Shown here in pieces: positions 50,089-62,000 of a stretch of DNA of 64,000 nucleotides. Numbering within the stretch: position 1 is the stretch's first letter; the number at the start of each line of letters is the position of its first letter. Source of the DNA: Dirofilaria immitis (Eukaryota; Nematoda; Chromadorea; Rhabditida; Onchocercidae); assembly GCA_024305405.1 (NCBI GenBank), contig JAKNDB010000087.1:9116501-9180500 (forward strand), in the 5' to 3' direction. The notes beneath the pieces are model-generated. The model was not told where the DNA came from. It saw only the letters and a list, made by a program, of their open reading frames with translations, and did no database searches. The position numbers and the translations under genes are program-made.

Positions 50089-51023
50089 AATGAAGTAATT
50101 ACATTTGTTTAGCATATATATTGTATTTGAGGAAGAAAAAAGTAAATAAATTCAAATTTACAAAATAAATAATTTGAATAAAAATCTCTGAAGCATTTAT
50201 TGCAAATGAAAATTAAAAATTATAAATATTTAATTTAATTCATATCGGATATTATCTTATATAGGAAAATAGCGACGCATAATTCTCGATTACTTTCTAT
50301 CTTAAACAATGGGATATCGAAATGTAAAATATCCTTTCCCTGCAATAATTTATTCCCTTTACTTCCCACTAATAAAAGATGGAATCGACGATGTAGAAAA
50401 TTACTATTAAAATTAGGATTTCAAATTACGGAATGGTTTTTAAAACGATAAATAAACTTTATCATGTATAGTAAATCATTCATTCATCATTCATATTTGG
50501 CAATCAGTTTATCTAAGAATTATTGAAATTAAATTCAGAAATGATTAAAAAATATGAATGAAATTAAAGTATAAGCTTGAAATTAGGGCTAATATAGCTA
50601 GCAAAGAAATACAATTGAAAATATAAACAAATTTTTATTGTAGCACAGAACTTATACTTTTCATTCATCTCCAAAATAATTTTATAATAAAACAATTTTA
50701 AAAATGCGAAAAAAATGTGATAAAAATCCGTCAAACTTCTGGTAAAGACAAATTACATAGGAAGTGTATATATTCTCCATCTCTTAAAGTATGTAGAATA
50801 GTGAAATACGTCTTATGGTATCGCTGTAATAACAATGTAAATTCATCTTTGAATACGCAGCTTCATATGTAGCAAAATTATTCAAAAGAATATGTTTTTA
50901 TAATTTAAATATGCAAAATCTATTACAAGTTTGTATTAAACCATTTAAATCGATAAAAATTGTATAAATAATTAATTCTATTTTAGCAATTAACAATCAG
51001 TTGTTAATAAGTGGTGAATAAAT

Positions 51024-52603
51024 ATGGCAGCGATAAAAATGTCAGAATCTGTTCCGCAGGAGACATCGACGATCGTCAATCGACGAATTAAAAAGTATAC
51101 TTTCTCGTTTGGTTATAAAATTTCCTACGTTTTTTTGTCCTTTTAAATTATTATCAAAAAAGAAAGAAAAAACTTTTCATATGCAAACGGAAAGTTGGTA
51201 TCAGGAGAAGCCACATTGATAACTAACGGTTTATAGCACGATATTTAGGAACGAGAACAATTAGCACGTTCAAAGCCAACATATATCCATGATATAATCA
51301 TCCAAAATGATAATCAAAACCAGTGGGACATACTGCTTCTACCGGTAAATTAGAAACATCATCAACGTGGCATCTTTTACAAAAACATATCAGTAGAGCT
51401 CTAAAATTATTCAGCATAGTTCATTTGTTGGAGATAACATAGTATATTTTTATACAGTTGGAAATCGACTTCCTGGCAGACAACTTCTTAGAATCACCTA
51501 TCAAATCATTCGGTTACGATCCGACCCCCGTTCATCATCGTTCCATCTCATGTTGTCTTATCTGACAATAAGCAATTTATTAAGGTTTTGTCTAGCTCGT
51601 AGATATCTTAAAATGTTTTCAATTGCTGATACTACTATCATTCCCATTAGTATCATTTCAATAAAGCAGTTTTAAGTCTGAAATCAACATTTCCTAATAT
51701 TTTAGCCAAGACCACCGTATAATGATGGTTTGTTTCGGTTACGAATAACTTTTCCCAGCGATTATCCATTTAAGCCACCTCATCTACGCTTCATCACACC
51801 TATCTATCATCCCAATATCGATGAAAAGGGACTAATGTGCTTGGCAATTTTGCAATATGATAATTGGAAGCCGGGGACAAACATCGAGAACAGTTCGTCA
51901 AGCATATTTAACTTTGGCATATCTCAAGGAATTCCACTGAAATATTTAACAGAGAATTAAAATTAAAACTATTAAAACTACTTACAGCCATCTCCCACTG
52001 GTAGATTAATTGCAATTAAACATTACTTGGTAGTAAATTTTTTCTAAAATGATTTTAACTTCACAACTTGGCACTTATTTGGGAATTAGATTACAGATAA
52101 AAAAAAGTTCCAAGCAAATTGTAAAATTCTTAAATACCAATCGCTAATCTGAAATTCCCTTTGCAGTAACCACTATGTATTTTCATTGTTTAAAATATTA
52201 TAAATGTCCAGAAATTTTTATCCTTCAGTAATACAGTCCTTGATATTCCTACTGAACGATCCAGAGCCTGAACGTCCACTTCGTTACCAAATTGCCGAAC
52301 AAATCTACAAGGTGACACTGCGAAAAGCGTAATGCCTACTTTAATTTCTTCAAATACAGCATCTATATCACCAATTATGATTGTTTGGTCTTAAACTATT
52401 TAGTTTTCATCAAAACATAAACAAAGAGATAAACAAATATTTCCAGTTCTAGAATATATGTATGAAAAAGACATTAAATTCAGAAAAAACATGAAATGAT
52501 TTATAGAATAATAATGATCATTAAGTTTCAGGATAAACAAATATTTATAAATAAAGCCATCGAATATACCAAGAAACACGCCGAAAAAACCATAGTTGAA
52601 TGA
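51024..52603 (+). CDS. Ubiquitin-conjugating enzyme E2, UBE2L3/UBC-18-like
   Basis: Accepts ubiquitin from E1 on a cysteine and passes it to an E3; UBE2L3 works with RBR and HECT ligases. Exons 51024-51094, 51249-51344, 51706-51892, 52229-52311 and 52532-52603 give 169 residues. The UBC fold is clear: [16 protein letters not shown] (helix 1), [39 protein letters not shown] with HPN at 91-93 and catalytic Cys101, [16 protein letters not shown], and the last helix [12 protein letters not shown]. Phe78 in YPFKPP is the residue that contacts HECT/RBR domains in UBE2L3. The positions of UBE2L3 Pro88 and His119 are Ala103 and Arg134 here. Exon 1 ends one base short of the phase needed; a sixth A in the run 51090-51094 fixes it. 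The exon 3 donor (A|GTTCGT) is weak but required by phase. Confidence 0.9.
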
Positions 52604-53388
52604 GCTTTTGTGTTATGAATGAAGGCTTATTTATTTATCCTTGTTCTCACCCCTTTTATCTATTTGACCCTTCAACTTATATGACCAATATGTGAAAAGA
52701 AATATCGAAAATAAAAGAGTTTGTTTTGTCAAAAACAAGTTAAAAAGCACTCGCTACTTCCTAAAAATGTGAAATTGAGGCATCTAGTGGAATACATGGC
52801 TTTTCTCAATACGATCAAAAATTATTAATGATATATGATAAAATCTCTACGTCATCTCAATTTATAGTTAGTTCAGAATTCTAGTAAAATATAATCTGGA
52901 GTGACTGCCATTAAGGAGTTTCAAAATTTGAAATTTTTTTTAAAACCCCGAACATGGCACCAAACTAATATACACAATACAACGGTTATTTTCAGGTTGC
53001 TTAATTCCCTTGAAGTATGATTGAGTAGAAGACCTTATCAACATTCTCTCCAGTCTTTAGCATGCTGAATTTAACTTTATATAATTACATACAAATAATG
53101 AGCAGATCATCAAATAATGGAAAGGACAAAATTTTTCATTTATATCAACTTGCTCAATTTATTTTATATACTACTTACATTGTTCAAAAATCCTCATTCG
53201 AAAAGATAAAATTTTTTAGCTAACAAAAACGAAGCAAAACTGATCATTCCAAATAGCACAGAAATCGGATGTAACATTTTAACATAGAGAAATTTTTCAA
53301 AGTCATAAAATCATATGTATCAAAAATAAAGTCTGTCAAAAAATCAAATGTATTAATCAAAACATGAAAGAAATCGCCTGATTGGAAG
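52604..53388. other. Convergent intergenic, E2 to RPA2
   Basis: About 0.8 kb between two stop codons on opposite strands. It holds 3' UTRs (AATAAA-like words near 52708) and no further coding segment that I can see. Confidence 0.5.
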
Positions 53389-55908
53389 CTATGCATTGGC
53401 GGCATAATGATCATCATCTGAAGTAGCATAAATCAGACCTTCGGAAGCCAAATATTCCATATCCGAAGAAAATGTGAATGAATTGAATAGATTTCTCGGG
53501 ATACCAATGCGTATGTCATCAACACTAGCACCAATAACCGGATCGCCGTTGCTACGCAAAAATTTAAATATCTAAAAGTTCAAATAAAAAACTCGAATAA
53601 TCACTGTACTTTGTATAAAATAAGGAATACTAAATTTCCAACTCGAAAAAATCTACCTCAGCTTTTTGACCAGTTAGACCCCGACAGTTATCATCAGGAG
53701 CTGAACGTGATGAACTGTGTTGCATTGCATTACTGGCTACTTTTAGATTAGATCCTATATTGTTGCTCCAATCACTAGTCTGCCTAGTTTGCCCTCCACC
53801 TTCTTCATTTACGCGTAACATTGTACCCTCAGATACAGCTGCCCATTTTTCTGACAACGCCATATCTGGCACATCCTAAAAACTTAAAATTTTCAAGAAA
53901 ACATCAATTTGTGTTTGCAAATTCATCACTATTGAAGACATTAGAAAAAAATCATACTACAATCTCGGACATGAAATGTATCGGCTTCGGAAAAGAAAAA
54001 AAATGATTGAAGTGGTAGAAGTCTATGTCAAAACGGTCGGAATACTAATAAAGAAAATGGAGAAGAGAATTTACTGAAAATCGCAAATAAATCGGATATA
54101 AACTTTACTAAATGTTAAATCGATAACAAAAAAAGAATTCTTGGAATTCAGGGTAAGCGGTAATTAAATATGGCAACTTCTTATATTTGAAAAAAACCAA
54201 ATCATACTTTTGTATAAAAAAGTCGCGCAAGTCGAGCTTCTAAATGAAAAGCATCAATCTCTCTCTTATCCTCAATTTCTCGAACCTGTAATTCGCTATA
54301 AATGAGAGTCGATATAAGAAATCATAAATTTGTTCAATCTTTCTATCATTATTTGTCAAATATTCTATTATTTCGTCCAGAGTAAAAGTTTTTGCTTTTG
54401 GTGAAAAGAAAAGAGTATCAGTAACATTCTAAAACGTATTTCTTTGAGAGATGATAACAGTAATAAATGCGGATAGTAGAATTTTCCAAAGCTTATTTAC
54501 ATCAAAAGCAACAATACAAAGTCTTTCACTAAAACTTCGCAATTTCCCACAACGGAGACATCTGTTCCTTCAACTAATGCATCCGAATTTGTCGCAGCAC
54601 TTGCAAGCTGAAACATATTTATAAGAGTTTTTACATGTTACAAGGTAGTAATGACAATTAAAAATCCATTCAAACAATGAATTTCATTTCATTGACGACA
54701 TAATTTCTAAAATAGCAAATAGTACAAGTATTCAGTTGGGTGACATCTGCAATCCAGCTACTACGCATAGTCTGCACATATTAAAAAGCATAAGCACTAC
54801 GTTTTCAATGAAAACTCATACATGACATTACTTGTATTTATTTTGATCGATCTGATAGTAAAGCTATTACAGTTCAAACCAGCATCAAAAGTTCTTCAAT
54901 AAATAATCAGTGGCAATGTTTCTTTACATATAGTTCCCAAAAACATAGCATATGTTTCAGATTTATTCTTAATTTTGAGTAACATACTGAGATAACAAAT
55001 CAGATTTCATGAGTAAAGGATCAATAAAATAAAAACTACCACGCCTTTGTAGTGGATGATGAGAAATGCGGCATTCGTATCATGATAATCAGATAACATA
55101 TACTCAATAGATTGCCCTCCATCGGATTGTAACGATTCTTTCACACGACCAACAACTCGAATCTTAAAATTAGACACTTAAAGAACTTATCCTCAGGCTA
55201 GTAGTCATGTTTGATTGCTAAGGGTAGCATGTCACCTGCTAACGTCGTATCAACGTATCACCATTATAAAAAACTTATAAATAATTTCAAATGAATCACA
55301 GCCGATGAAATGAAACAGACAACTTTGAAATAGGTAGTAAAGACTAGTAATAATTAGTACTAATTAGAAGTATAAGAAAAAATTAGCTCATTAACCTTTA
55401 CATTCTGCTACTGTTTGGAAATCCGAGCGGTAACACTTCCAAATTTGTGTCAGATGACTAGCAAATATGGAGTATTTTTCTTCATCACTTTCTTTTTTAT
55501 TCTCTTTTTCCCAATTTCTTTTTATAATTTTTGTCATAAAACAAACTACATAATCCAAAAATTTCGCTCTCGCTGGTAACATAACATTTATAAGAAAATC
55601 ACTCTACCGAGTTCATATCTCGCACTTTTGTTACTGCTTAATTATACAGCAAATGCCACATGGCTTACCGTACTGAAGGTGTATTTACCGGAAGTCATTT
55701 TCTCTTCATTGTTTGCTAACTGACTAAGATCTTTGACTGTAGCGGGAAACGGTATTTTTTCCGTATGTTGACTTTCTTTGAATTCATCAGCTCCCACAAA
55801 CGATGCTTCACCCCATCCACCAGCAATTCCAGCATCATAACTTTCTTCTCCCCATCCACTTCTATCCATCTCTCTATAACCTCGTTCAAAATATGAATAT
55901 CTTTTCAT
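53389..55908 (-). CDS. rpa-2: Replication protein A 32-kDa subunit (RPA2)
   Basis: Middle subunit of the single-stranded-DNA-binding RPA trimer used in replication, repair and checkpoint signalling. Exons on the minus strand: 55908-55669, 55162-55040, 54607-54501, 54285-54208, 53875-53657, 53571-53389. They give about 316 residues against 270 in human. Exon 1 is a Gly/Tyr/Ser-rich N-terminus followed by PFPATVKDLSQL. The OB-fold core is IRVVGRVKESLQSDGGQSIE, YMLSDYHDTNAAFLI and TDVSVVGNCEVLVKD. Exon 4 gives REIEDKREIDAFHLEARLAR. A Ser/Gly-rich linker follows, then the C-terminal winged helix FLRSNGDPVIGASVDDIRIG ending EGLIYATSDDDHYAANA, matching vertebrate EGHIYSTVDDDHF. The 54607-54501 exon ends out of phase unless the run 54504-54507 has one more base. 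Its start is 597 bp from mL50 on the other strand. Confidence 0.93.
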
Positions 55909-56505
55909 AAAATTATTTTAAAAAATGTAATACAAAGCATAGATGTTCTGATGACAAGATCATAAAATAACAAAAGATACATCTATAATAAGAAATGTGC
56001 TGCAATAAATGCAACATAAAAGATGGACTACATCGTAGAAAGATGTGCTATATTATGAGTAATGCAATAAGAAAAATGTAACATAATTTAAATATCATAT
56101 AAAAATAGTACAATATTGTGTGCTTATTGACTTACAAGGACTAGAACTATATCGTATAAGGCAGATACCGTAACCCACAACCTAAAAACACAGCACAGCG
56201 AGGATTGCAACAATAAACCTCCCTCCCCTCCTATTTATTCCCCGACAAAAAACAAGACAAATCAAAAAAATCACCGTATACCAACAATCCACATAGAACC
56301 GTTCGCCATTCCTAACAGCTTTAAGTGGTGCATAAAAATTTTATTAAAATTTTTTGTTTATACTGCTTTGGGATTGGCGTGTATAAGGGAATTATGTGTT
56401 TCATTCTCAGTTTCTTTTTTTTTTAAATTTCTATTCTTAGGTTTTCCACGTATCCATTTCAGAATTGCATCATTCATATGACTATAATAAGGAAGAAGTA
56501 AGCAG
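55909..56505. promoter_or_regulatory. Divergent promoter interval, RPA2 / mL50
   Basis: Six hundred bases between two ATGs pointing away from each other. It contains a C-rich patch (56216-56235) and no coding similarity. AGCAG immediately precedes the mL50 ATG and may be a trans-splice acceptor. Shared regulation is possible but not shown. Confidence 0.4.
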
Positions 56506-57627
56506 ATGAATTGTTCTCGTGTATGTCGTGTACGTTGGCGGAATATGTTGTCGAAGTTGCGTCCTGATCAGACGTCATCAAGTCAGAAAAAGGATCAGAT
56601 ATGGCTGAAAGGACAGCATTAAGTGATGAAGCCGAGGTAAGTCCAATATTTAGCACTTGTTATGCAGATATCAATAATGAATAAGAATAGATGAACTGGT
56701 CGAAATGAGAACGTTGAATCATCATCCTGATGACACTTATGATCAATAATATTAATAGTCATCATTATTATCAATTGAATCGATTTTCCGAAATTAATTG
56801 TTTGCTGGACATATCTATATGTATTTTAGTACATATGTATAAGAGCTCATGAACCATCAGTGTAAGGATCATATGATATCAAATATATACATATATAAAT
56901 AGAGGTAATATATATTACGTACCCTGTATATGGATTTAATGATTTAGTTCAAATATTGAAACTCTAGGGACTAGAAAAATTTGAATATCGGAATAGTCTT
57001 GTTATAGCTGAAATAATAAGTAATAAGCACTAAATCAATAATAAGTAATAAGCACTAAAATGTGCTTATTACACAATTGCGCAGACATCAGAACATGTAT
57101 ATATATATATATATATGCTTAATAAAAAGTACGAACGAAAATTTCACGAATTGATTCAAACATTCTGCCAAGAATCAAAAACGCATGTTGGTACTTTGAT
57201 TCTACTTTTTTAAATATATATTTTGTTTTTAGAGTATGCTGAAAAAATGCTGCCATCACTGAAATCAGGCGATGAACCTACGAAACATTTAATGAATGAC
57301 GAATTTTTGGATATCACAACGAAAGAGAAAATTGATATGGATTCAATCCGAGCTAGAGGGTTTTTACATTTTTTAAAAAAATATGTGTATTACTAAATTG
57401 GTTTTAGATCAGAATTGCAAATTGCAAACTAGACTACCATTTCCGAAGTAGAAACATATGTTGGTCGACTTTTTATTTTTTTATGAATCGTTAAGACCTG
57501 CTTTATTAATTTAATGATAAACCTCTCAAGAAAATTTTTTTCAAATAGTTGAAAATTTTATAATTAAAACTAATTCGTGAATAGCGGTTAAAAACAAAAC
57601 AATCCGAATATACGGCGAATATTTTCG

Positions 57628-57658
<31 letters not shown>

Positions 57659-59017
57659 CTAATCATAGATATGCATTATGATTCGTCTAATCATAGATAT
57701 ATACGATGATTTTGTCGTATATATTTGTCTAATCATAGGTACGGATTATGATTCGTCTAATCATATATATATTTAGCTTGCTTGAATGCTTGAATATTTA
57801 AGTTTTACTGCAGATATCATGACCATTTATTTGCTGACCTCGATAGTTGAATTTATAACATTTTATCATACAAAAAAGAAGGATTTTTTTTTTGATTCCA
57901 GTGATCTATTTCAGGTTCTTAAAATATCGTTACAACTACAAGCCACCAGATGATTTCAAAGATCAAGTGAAAGAAGTCGTGGCTGAAATTTTTGTTGATG
58001 TAAGTGATGATAATATACGAAACATTGATCTTACGAAGGATCGGCATTTAAAATTTCGGGTTTGCTTTTTGATCACTATTCTCGCGGTTTCTTTTAATGA
58101 GTCTAGATTAGATTACTTAAGAATATCAGTACTTTATTGGGCGGAAATTGTCATAATACCAATATGATGCCATTCTTATCAATTTTTTTATTGTTTCAGC
58201 TTCTTAATTTATTAAGTGAAAGACTATGTCATACAGTTCCCAATTCTGAGTTACATAAAATGAAAACAGTTGGTGATTTAATTGACTTCTATGGTCGTCC
58301 GTTTCGGAATCTTACTAGATATGCACAAATGGCTCGTGACAATAAACAAACATTACCGAAGAATTTGCATATTATGGAACACCCATTTCGTTTTCATCCC
58401 GAAGATATTCATTCTTATCATGGGGTAAGCAATTTCATTTGTATAGAATATGTGTGTTTTCCTTAAATATAATTATATCGCTTCCTCACTATAATTCTAT
58501 AATTTCATTTTATTTTGTTGCAAAACTGTTAAATTGAATGAAAATGAAATACGTTACATATTGATTATAAAAATCTCCTTTGCTAGCTCTTTATATCCTA
58601 AAGATGATCATATGATAAACGGATACGAATTTAAGATTCCAACCACTTAATCGTTCACAAACATGACAAGTCTCAAGTGCCAGCTTTTGAGTACATTGAT
58701 ATTATGTCATTCATCCATGTTATCCATTTGATTATTTTCAATGTTATTAAATCTATACGATCTTGTGTCTGCATATCTTTATTGATTACAGGTGAAACAG
58801 CTTTTCCCGGGAAGGGAGGTGAAGTATTCAGTTTAAGAAACAAGAGATTGTATCGACAGTTTAAACCAAAAAAGACTGGTTCGATTTTGAAGAGGAATCG
58901 TTTGATTTTACCCGTCAAGACGAAGGAATGCCTTGGGATCCAGAAATTGCGGACCGTATGGATCGATATCCAACGAAAAGATATAATTTAAAAACAAAAA
59001 AATTCAAAAATACGTGA
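56506..59017 (+). CDS. mrpl-50: Mitochondrial large-subunit ribosomal protein mL50
   Basis: Component of the mitochondrial large ribosomal subunit. Exons 56506-56636, 57235-57359, 57915-58059, 58200-58424 and 58792-59017. The mL50 core spans exons 3-4: YKPPDDFKDQVKEVVAEIF, LTKDRHLKF, LLNLLSERLCHTVPNSELHK and VGDLIDFYGRPF, matching human MRPL50 (VPNSRLHQM, VRDVLDFYNVP). Exon 1 opens MNCSRVCRVRWRNMLSKLRP, Arg-rich and acid-free like a mitochondrial targeting peptide. It joins the body only if the A run 56587-56591 is one longer; otherwise the start is the ATG at 56601. Exon 5 begins VKQLFPGREVKYSV and needs one extra T (58832-58834) and one extra A (58868-58873) to continue through DWFDFEEESFDFTRQDEGMP and WDPEIADRMDRYPTKRYN. 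This acidic C-terminal extension is absent from the human protein as I know it. Confidence 0.87.
57012..57060. repeat. Short tandem duplication in mL50 intron 1
   Basis: AATAATAAGTAATAAGCACT occurs twice in direct succession, followed by a partly complementary TGTGCTTATTA. Confidence 0.7.
57100..57116. repeat. (AT)n microsatellite
   Basis: Short AT tract in mL50 intron 1. Confidence 0.8.
57629..57775. repeat. (AT)n followed by 28-bp tandem repeat in mL50 intron 2
   Basis: After an AT tract, four units beginning GTCTAATCATA start at 57657, 57685, 57727 and 57755. Two are exactly 28 bp (ending TTATGATTC), one carries a 14-bp insertion, and the last is partial. Confidence 0.85.
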
Positions 59018-62000
59018 TTGTTGGTTTGTTATTATTCGGTTTTGTATAAATAAAATTATTTATTTTCTATAACAAAGTGTTGGTAATGTCTAAAAATGAA
59101 GTACATTCCATTTCGATTGAATTGTAACTCCTGAAAAGGGTCTACAATGTTATTAAGAGTATATTGGCCGTGAATTGATTTATAAATTAATTTATATTAA
59201 AATTATTTAAAAATATATTCTTTTCATAATATTTTTGTAGATTTTCGTGAGTAAGTTACGGCTTTCCGTTTTTAAATAATAGATTCAGAATAATGGCTTT
59301 TTTAACTATTCTAAATCATTTCCATTATGGATTGGTTCTGTTCTCTTTCATTTTAGCTATTGTAGAATAAATACGACTAATACCCTTTGATATTTTCCAT
59401 TATTTATTTCAATTTCAATTCTTTCTAGCAGCCAACATTTAACAATGTTTGTTGTTTGCTCCGATTTTTTTCCAACATAATCTACGATTTAAATACAAAA
59501 AACGATAATGATAGCAATAACTCGAAATAAACTCAATAATCAGCTTTTTATCAATGGATATCAGTAACAATGCCAAAGAAATGAGTAATTCATTCTCAGT
59601 GTATAATTACAATTAATGGCATTAATAAATCCTTCTCATTTATAACTTTCCTTCCTCTTTATTCTTTATTATTTCACTTTCTGCTTGTTTAAAAAATGTG
59701 TCGGAAAATCCGAGGAAATTTGTGATTTAAAATGCTATGATATGGTTTATTAGACCTTAAATGCTAAAAATCATTCTTTCGTCAAATTATAAAAAGTGTC
59801 ACTGATCTTCTTTAACCATAACAAAGATTACGGGGTATTTTCTTCATTTAATGGTAGCACCTCAAACTTGTGTAATTAAGCTTTTATTACGACAAATTTA
59901 ATAACATGCCAACTAACGCAGAGATTACAATTTCAATCATACAAATTCAATATGAATTCGAAGAAAAAAGGAAGATCAAATAAAAATACTCTCATCAATC
60001 TCGTTGAAGCACATCCTTCGAAAATATAATGGTCACGACCCTCTCCTTCAGCGTAGGGTACAATACGAAAAATATTTTTGTTAGCGCTGCGAATAGAGGA
60101 AATCATAGAATTTCAGCTTGCATTTTACATTATATATTAAATCCGCACATAAGGGCATGATATGATAAATTTACAACATTTCACAAATTAATGCATTTCT
60201 AACACATTCACTTAGAAATCTTTATATTTCCTTTTATCACGGAACTTTTCCACGTGTATTCGAGACAGCGTATTTTTATTTATTAAAAATATATTCCAAG
60301 TTTTCCTAAAGAACTCAGTGTATATTCAAATTATAAAAGAGATTGTGCAAAATGGTTTACTATGTCTTTGTGAGATCATTTTGATCGTCATATTCAATAA
60401 CTATTGAATCGAAATTATCCGTTCGTGAAGATTCAGACGCAACTTTTGTATTATATGTAAAATACTAATCAATTCTTGGAGATAATTTAAAAAATTAATG
60501 AAAAAACCCATAATTTCGTTCTATAATAGCTACTACTTTTTCATTTCTTCACTTTTAACATTAAATTTAACATATATAGATATTATAAGTGTGAATGCTT
60601 ATATGAATGACAGTGTTCGACATCTTATACATAAGTTTCGTCATCATTAATCATTTGCAATAAATGATGCTGATTATCATTTCTCGGAATAGTCAAATTT
60701 GTATAAAGATAGAATAATAGATAGAATGAGAATTTTGCTAAATTCGTTGGAACGAATAATTCGAGAATATTGTCCATTGGTATTCTAGTGAATGAAAAGA
60801 GAAATATTTGCTTACGACGTACTGAATATCTAATCAATTTCAATGTAATCAATACGAAACATCAAATTGCTGCTGGGAATATGATATTGGCTTCGATGAA
60901 TTTAAAATGTATTTCGAAGTGTTAAAAATTGATCTGATACGGTCTTGCTATTTACTGTTACTCATTCAATTAGACTCTCAAAAGTTTGTTTAAAAAGTGA
61001 CACAGTACGAGAAATTCCATATAAAGATATGGAATTTTTTTTTGTCATAAAATAATAAAACAGGATTTTTTTGGCTACTTCATAAGTATTTATATCATTC
61101 CTAAAGAGATCCACTCAATGGAATAAAAGATGAACCGTAGATGACCAAATACCTTGCACATTGCAATCGGCTGAATAGCAATCGAGCCGTGAATATTTAT
61201 ATTTACTAACTTTAGCAATCATTAGTTATCACCTATTATCTTTCGGTGCTTGTTGATTATCATTTTTTACCTATTGTGGTATGCATTGTACGTACTGTGA
61301 TATTTGATTTTTAACAAACAAAGTTATGAATTGAAGTGATGATTAGTACGGTTATTGACGGAATACTTGTTCAAAATGTCCAATCTGCCTTTTTTTTTTG
61401 TTTCAGAACCCATAATAGTTTAATTATAAAGTTCCATATACATTTTTTTAAAAATTTTTTAGAATCATTTTTACTGAAGATAGAATTAGTGACTCTATTA
61501 TTATCAGAAAATTATATAAATAACGAGTATCACGTCATCAATGCATATCAACATGTTTATATTAACATTGAGAAAATGGCTTCTTGATTAATTATAAAAA
61601 TTATATTTATAATATAATTCCTTTATTCTAATAAAATTAAACCTACGCATATTGCTAGGAATTAATCAACAAAATATAAACAAATATGTTTTTCTTAAGT
61701 CTGAAATGAGTTAAATGATAAAGTAAGAAATATGAACATATTTGATGAACCACTCTATATGTTTTATAAAATTATCTTCCAATTTATTATTACAGTCTGC
61801 AAATCTCATAACATCATATAGTTACGATCAGTTCTGCTACACACCATTTCTGATAAATATGGATCAATTTGTGCATGTCGAAGTTTTATATGAGAGTTTC
61901 CATAGTAATATAGTAAAATCAAGTACTATAGTTAACTTGAATTTTAAAAAACTTTAAATGAAGGAAGATTTATACTGAAATTTTATTCTTTAGATGATCT

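Noticed and set aside
53630..54006. Plus-strand ORF opposite the RPA2 linker exon
   Set aside because: Antisense to a supported RPA2 exon.
55391..55582. Minus-strand ORF between RPA2 exons 1 and 2
   Set aside because: RPA2 exon 1 joins directly to the exon 55162-55040 in phase 0, with the expected OB-fold spacing, so this is intron.
58673..58991. ORFs on both strands around the mL50 last exon
   Set aside because: The minus ORF is antisense, and the plus ORF mixes intron with a shifted frame of exon 5.
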